Source: Stomoxys calcitrans (taxonomy: Eukaryota; Arthropoda; Insecta; Diptera; Muscidae). Taken from it: 64,000 bases of DNA. Positions 59,633 through 64,000 of this stretch are shown in pieces (within the stretch, counting starts at the first letter, position 1; the number at the start of each line of letters is the position of its first letter). Where the stretch lies: NCBI RefSeq assembly GCF_963082655.1, contig NC_081553.1, positions 45,853,933-45,917,932 on the forward strand, read 5' to 3'. The position numbers and the translations under genes are program-made. A model generated the notes under the pieces. It did no database searches and was not told the origin of the DNA. It was given only the letters and a program-made list of their open reading frames with translations.

Positions 59633-60112
59633 TTTTTATACCAACCACCGAAGGATGTGACTATATTTACTTTGTCATCCAGTTTGCAACATATCGAAAT
59701 ACCCGTTTTCGACCCTATAATCAGCGTTAAAATCTGAGACCATCTAGCCATGTCCGTCCGTCTGCCTCACGCTACAGTTTTTACAAATAGAGAGCTGAAA
59801 CTTTGTACAGATTCTTTTTTTGTCCATAAACAGATTAAGTTGGAAGATGGGCAATATCGGACTATATCTTGATATAATCCCCATATAGACCGATCCGCCG
59901 ATTTAGGGTCTTAGACCCATTAAAGCCACATTTATTATCCGATTTTGCAGAAATTTGGGACAATGAGTTGTGTTAGACCACCCGACATTTATCTTCAATT
60001 TGGTCCAGATCGGTTCAGATTTGGATGTAGCTGCCATAAAGACCGATCTCTCGATTTAAGGTCTTGGGTCCATAAAAGGCGCTTTTATGTCCGATTATGC
60101 CAAAATTTGGGA
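59633..60112 (+). mobile_element. HINE-like element, 5' part
   Basis: Starts ttttataccaaccaccgaagg with core 'gcgttaaaatctgagac', a short (GTCY)n at 59752-59765, and three units; cut by the next element at 60112. Confidence 0.7.
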
Positions 60113-62437
60113 CAAGTAAAAGCATGTTAAGTTCAGCCGAGCCGAATTTTATATACCTTCCACCATGGATCGCATTTGTCGAGTTGTTTTCCCGGTATCT
60201 CTTTTTAGGCAAACAAAGGATACAATAAAAGAATTGCTACGCTACTGGAGCAATATGAATTTATGGTCCGATTCGGACCATAATTGAAATGAATATTGGA
60301 AACCATAGAAGAAGTCATTGTGTAAAATTTTAGCCGATTCGAATAAGAATTTCGCGCTTTAGGGGCTCAAGAAGCAAAATAAGGAGATCGGTTTATATGG
60401 GATCCGTATTAATCTGTAACCCGATTCAGACCATATTTGACACGTATGTTGAAGGTCATGGGAGAAGCCGTTGTACAAATTTCAGCCAATTACGATAATA
60501 ATTACGCCCTCTAGAGGCTCAAGAATTCAAGATCCCAGATCGGTGTATATGACAGCTACATAAGGTTATGGACCGATTTGAGTTATATTTAGCTTAGTTG
60601 TTGGAAGTCATAACAAAACAAGTCATAAAAAATTTCAGCCAAATCGAATAAGAATTGCGCCCTTAAGTGGCTCAAGAAGTGAAGATCCAAGATCGGTTTT
60701 TATGTTATGGACCGATTTGGGAGTACAAAATTTTAAAATTTTCTAAACGGATAATAGTTGCTCCCTCTAGATGCTCAAGAAGCCAAGGTGCCAGATCAGT
60801 TTATATAACAGCTATATCAGATTATACCGATTGAACCGATTAAGCACAGTTTTGGATGTCATAATAAAATACGCCATGCTAAATTTCAGCCAAATCGGGT
60901 AAGAATTGCGCCCTCAAGTGGATTAAGAAGTCAAGATCCAAGATCGGTTTATGTGGCAGCTATGTCAGGTTATTGACAGGTTTAAACCATACTTTGAACC
61001 GTTACTGCAAGTTACACAAAACGTCATGAAAAATTTTAGCCAAATCGGATAAGAACTGCGGTCTCTAGACGCTCAAGAAGTCAAAGTCTCAGTTCGGTTC
61101 ATATGACAGCTATATCAGATTATGAATTGATTTGAGCTATACTTAAGACAGTTGTTGGAAATCATAACAAAACATGTCATGCCGAATTTCAGCCAAATAG
61201 GATACGAATTTCGCCCTCCAGTGGCTCAAGAAGTCAAGATTCAAGATCGGTTTTTATGGCAACAGGTTATAAAGCGATTTGAACTATGCCCAGCACAGTT
61301 GTTGAAAACCGTAGCGAAACACGTCATGCTGAATTTCAGCATAATCGGATAGGAATTACGCCCTCTAGAGGCTCATGAAATCAATATCCATGATGGGTTT
61401 ATATCGCAGCTAGATCAGGTTATGGACCGATTTGAAGAATATTTAACACATTTGTTGGAAGTCTTAACAAAACATGTCATGCCGAATTACAGCCCAATAG
61501 GATAAGAATTCCGCCCTCTAGAGGCTCAAGAAGTCAAGGTTCAAAATCGGTTTATGTGGCAGCTATATCAGGTTATAGAATGATTTGAACCATACTAAGC
61601 ACAGTTGTTGGAAATGATAACGAAACACGTAGTGCCGAATTTCAGCCAAATCGAATAGGAATTGCGCCCTCTAGAGGCTCATGGAGTCAATATCCATGAT
61701 CGGTTTATATGGCAGTTATATCAAGTTGTAAAGCGATTTGAACCATACTCAGCACAGTTGTTGGAAGTTATAACGAAACTCGTCATGCTGAATTTCAGCT
61801 TAATCGGATAGGAATTGCGCCCTCTAGAGGGTCAAGAAGTCAAGATCCCACAGCTATTTATATGGCAGCTATATCAGGTTATGGATCGATTTGAACCATA
61901 TTTAATCCATATGTTGGAAGTCATAACAAAACATGTCATGCCGATTTTCAGCCCAATTGGATAAGAATTGCGCCCTCTAGAGGAGTTAATATCCCAGATC
62001 GGTTTATATGGCAGTTATGTCAGGTTATGAACCGATATCAACCATACTCAGCACAGTTGTTGGAAATCATAACGAAATATATCATGCAAAATTTTAGCCA
62101 AATCGGATGAGAATTGCGCCCTCTAGTGGCTCAAGTAGTCAAAATCCAAGGTCGGGTTATATGGCAGCTATATCAAAACATGGACCGATATGGCCCATTT
62201 ACAATCCCAACCGATCTACAAAAAAATTGTGCAACATTTCTAGCGGCTAGCTTTACTTCTTCGAATGTAAGCATGCTTTCCACAGACAGACGGAAGGACG
62301 GACATGGCTAGATGGACTTTACATGTCATGATGATCAAGAATACATATACTTAATGGGATCTTAGACGAATATTGCGAGGAGTCACATACAGAATGACGA
62401 AATTAGTTAATCCCCATCCTATGGTGAAGGGTGTAAA
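60113..62437 (-). mobile_element. HINE-like element, complete, about 2.3 kb
   Basis: Left end caagtaaaagcatg with a degenerate hairpin (ttcagccgagccgaa); right end 'atcctatggtgaagggtgtaa'. Units at 61408, 61561, 61714 and 61867 (steps of 153). Confidence 0.8.
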
Positions 62438-62544
62438 AATGGAATAGAATGCAACCACCAAAAAAATTAATGCATTTGAAAGCAACAGCATTAAAGCAAC
62501 GAGAATGCGTTATAAAAGCAAATGATAACAATCTGTCCACTGGT

Positions 62545-62665
62545 GCTGATATTAATCCGCCCCTTCGGCACTATGGACATACAACCAAGCCAGTAATCGG
62601 CATGTTGTAAGAGTAAGCACTCTTAAATTTTTGGACTACAAATACTTTGGCAATTTTCGTTCCAC
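62545..62665 (-). mobile_element. LINE 3' UTR fragment
   Basis: It resembles 7876-7960: 'gatattaat-cg-ccc', 'cactatggacatacaacca', 'taatcggcatgttgt'. Confidence 0.55.
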
Positions 62666-62669
62666 TGTT

Positions 62670-63775
62670 CCAATTCAAAATCCCCTCAAACATTAAGTGT
62701 CTTCAGTGTATTGCCCTCAGCCAAGACATTAAGCTGCTGCTTCCTCTAATACCCAAGCGCTTGCAGGCATACAGGGCTGATGAATGAATGATTTCCTTCT
62801 TAAATTACTTTCACCTGGTCCAGTCAAGTGGGAATGGAAATCAAATTTAAAATACCAGTGAATATTGAAAAATATTACAAAAAAAAACATCTTGAAAACC
62901 AAATGTTAGTCTTGTAATATTTGTTTATTTATTTCATGTATTTTTTTGGAAGGTGGTAATATTTCAAAACTCAATACAAATGATTTCACGACAAAGATGG
63001 CGATGAACGACTAACGTCGTCTAGCGACACGGTGCCACAAAATAAGCCATGCTTTTAATTTATGTTTATATAATCTGGAATTTTCAATCACCAGAGCCAA
63101 TGCAATTGATGTGCCATGTGATGTGATGAGCGTTGAGGTCTTTTGCTTTGCTTAGTTAGCGCATCGTGTGAAACCTGTCTTGCATTATTACCTCCTTTTT
63201 ATGAGGAGAAGAAACACTCAGACAAAACCAAATAAAATAAGACACCAACTGAAGATTACGTGAAAAGCATTTCGTGTAAAATCTGCACCCACAACGTGTG
63301 TAATGATTTTTGTTTTTTTTTTTTTTTTTTTTGATTTGTGAATTTAGCACAATGTTTGCATGCGTTTAAAAACTCCACTAAACGGCTATGATTAATGCAA
63401 ATATATGGCAACAAATAACAAACAATTGAATATGAGTGAGCTCACTCTATGAAGAAAATCTCAATGTCAAGTTTTCTTTTGCTTGAAACATCATACAAAT
63501 GACTGTGTGTCCAAAAATGGCCGCCGAACTACAGTGATGGGCAAAATTGAATTTGTTAAAGTATTTGGTTGCAAAAATTCAAAACTATTTAAAATGGTAC
63601 AATAAGGAATGAATATTAAACGATCAATATTAAAATATTGCCTTATTTCAAACGTCCCTTTTGTTATCCTCTTTGAATTTCTCCTTAACGAAACATTATT
63701 CCATACACATTTAAAGCCTTCATAAGCATTAATTTTTCATCATTATTATTATTTTAATTATTTTATTTGTTTACT
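62670..63775. other. gene-free intronic island
   Basis: No repeat or gene recognised; poly-T at 63316-63332. Confidence 0.5.
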
Positions 63776-64000
63776 AGCCGAACCGGGACCGCTCCGCTGC
63801 ACCTTCTTTAACTCTCTAATATCTTTTTAGGGTGGGGACACTTCACCTTGAATGCGGATATTGAATTCGTGTAATTGTAGTCTATGATGCTGAACGCGTT
63901 CGAATCCTGGCGAGAACATCGGACAAAGCGGTGTTTATCCCCTCTTAATATTGGCGACATTTTCCATGATCATTTCAAAAATTTCCTCTAAAAAAGGTCC
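63776..64000 (+). mobile_element. family B head with SINE-A, cut by window end
   Basis: Head 63776-63842 ('gctccgctgcaccttcttt', 'gggtggggacacttcacc') is followed by a SINE-A (box B gcgttcgaatcc at about 63897) running off the edge. The junction is the same as at 36067. Confidence 0.7.

Larger units (their letters stand above)
45129..64000 (+). other. peroxidase intron, incomplete at right edge
   Basis: It starts at gtaagt after exon 45038-45128. No further peroxidase-like exon was recognised before the window ends, so everything from here on is probably intronic. This is an inference: a very short exon could have been missed. Confidence 0.55.

Overview
This window is nuclear DNA of a higher fly, most likely a calyptrate (house-fly or stable-fly type). 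The evidence is GT-AG introns, an insect-type heme peroxidase, mini-me-like elements with (GTCY)n and (TA)n tracts, mariner-type MITEs, and several non-LTR retrotransposon families. The species is inferred, not proven. Most of the window is dead or non-autonomous repeat DNA, and most long reading frames in it are by-products of tandem repeats.

Only two host genes are supported. The first is a plus-strand secreted heme peroxidase, of which three consecutive coding exons are visible (14109-14282, 42615-42694, 45038-45128). Its signal-peptide start lies upstream, probably outside the window, and the catalytic part lies beyond the right edge. Its introns are 28.3 kb, 2.3 kb and more than 18.8 kb. 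The second is a complete five-exon minus-strand gene (42206 down to 38803, 314 codons) nested in the 28.3 kb intron. It encodes a membrane-anchored JmjC/cupin_8 Fe(II)/2-oxoglutarate oxygenase with an intact H-x-D...H metal triad. Its start codon is about 410 bp from peroxidase exon 42615, so the two are arranged head to head.

The rest is layered mobile DNA. (1) About 20 copies or pieces of a mini-me/HINE-like (helentron-type) element have TTATACCC at one end and a GC-rich hairpin followed by CTTTTTACTTG at the other. Their tandem repeats keep a period of almost exactly 153 bp. (2) A relative with a TTATACCCTACACCACTAC start is called family C here. (3) A long repeat with 'ggggcggaccctcccc' motifs is called family B. 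(4) A tRNA-derived SINE (SINE-A) is present in many copies, with two other SINE types. (5) LINE fragments come from an RNase-H-bearing LOA/R1/I-type group, an R1-like element and a CFDP2-like APE-type element. (6) There are three 237-bp mariner MITEs with ~32-bp inverted ends and a decayed Tc1/mariner transposase.

Insertion order can be read at several nested sites. One 2.8 kb HINE-like element sits in a LINE whose empty site is present elsewhere in the window. That comparison shows insertion without target duplication, between A and A (T and T on the other strand). Repeat-poor islands (about 1.9-3.2, 6.9-7.8, 17.1-18.2, 20.2-21.5, 29.6-31.1, 35.1-36.0, 45.1-45.7, 50.5-51.1, 54.7-56.3 and 62.7-63.8 kb) show no gene I can support. 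No tRNA, rRNA, CRISPR or LTR retroelement was recognised.
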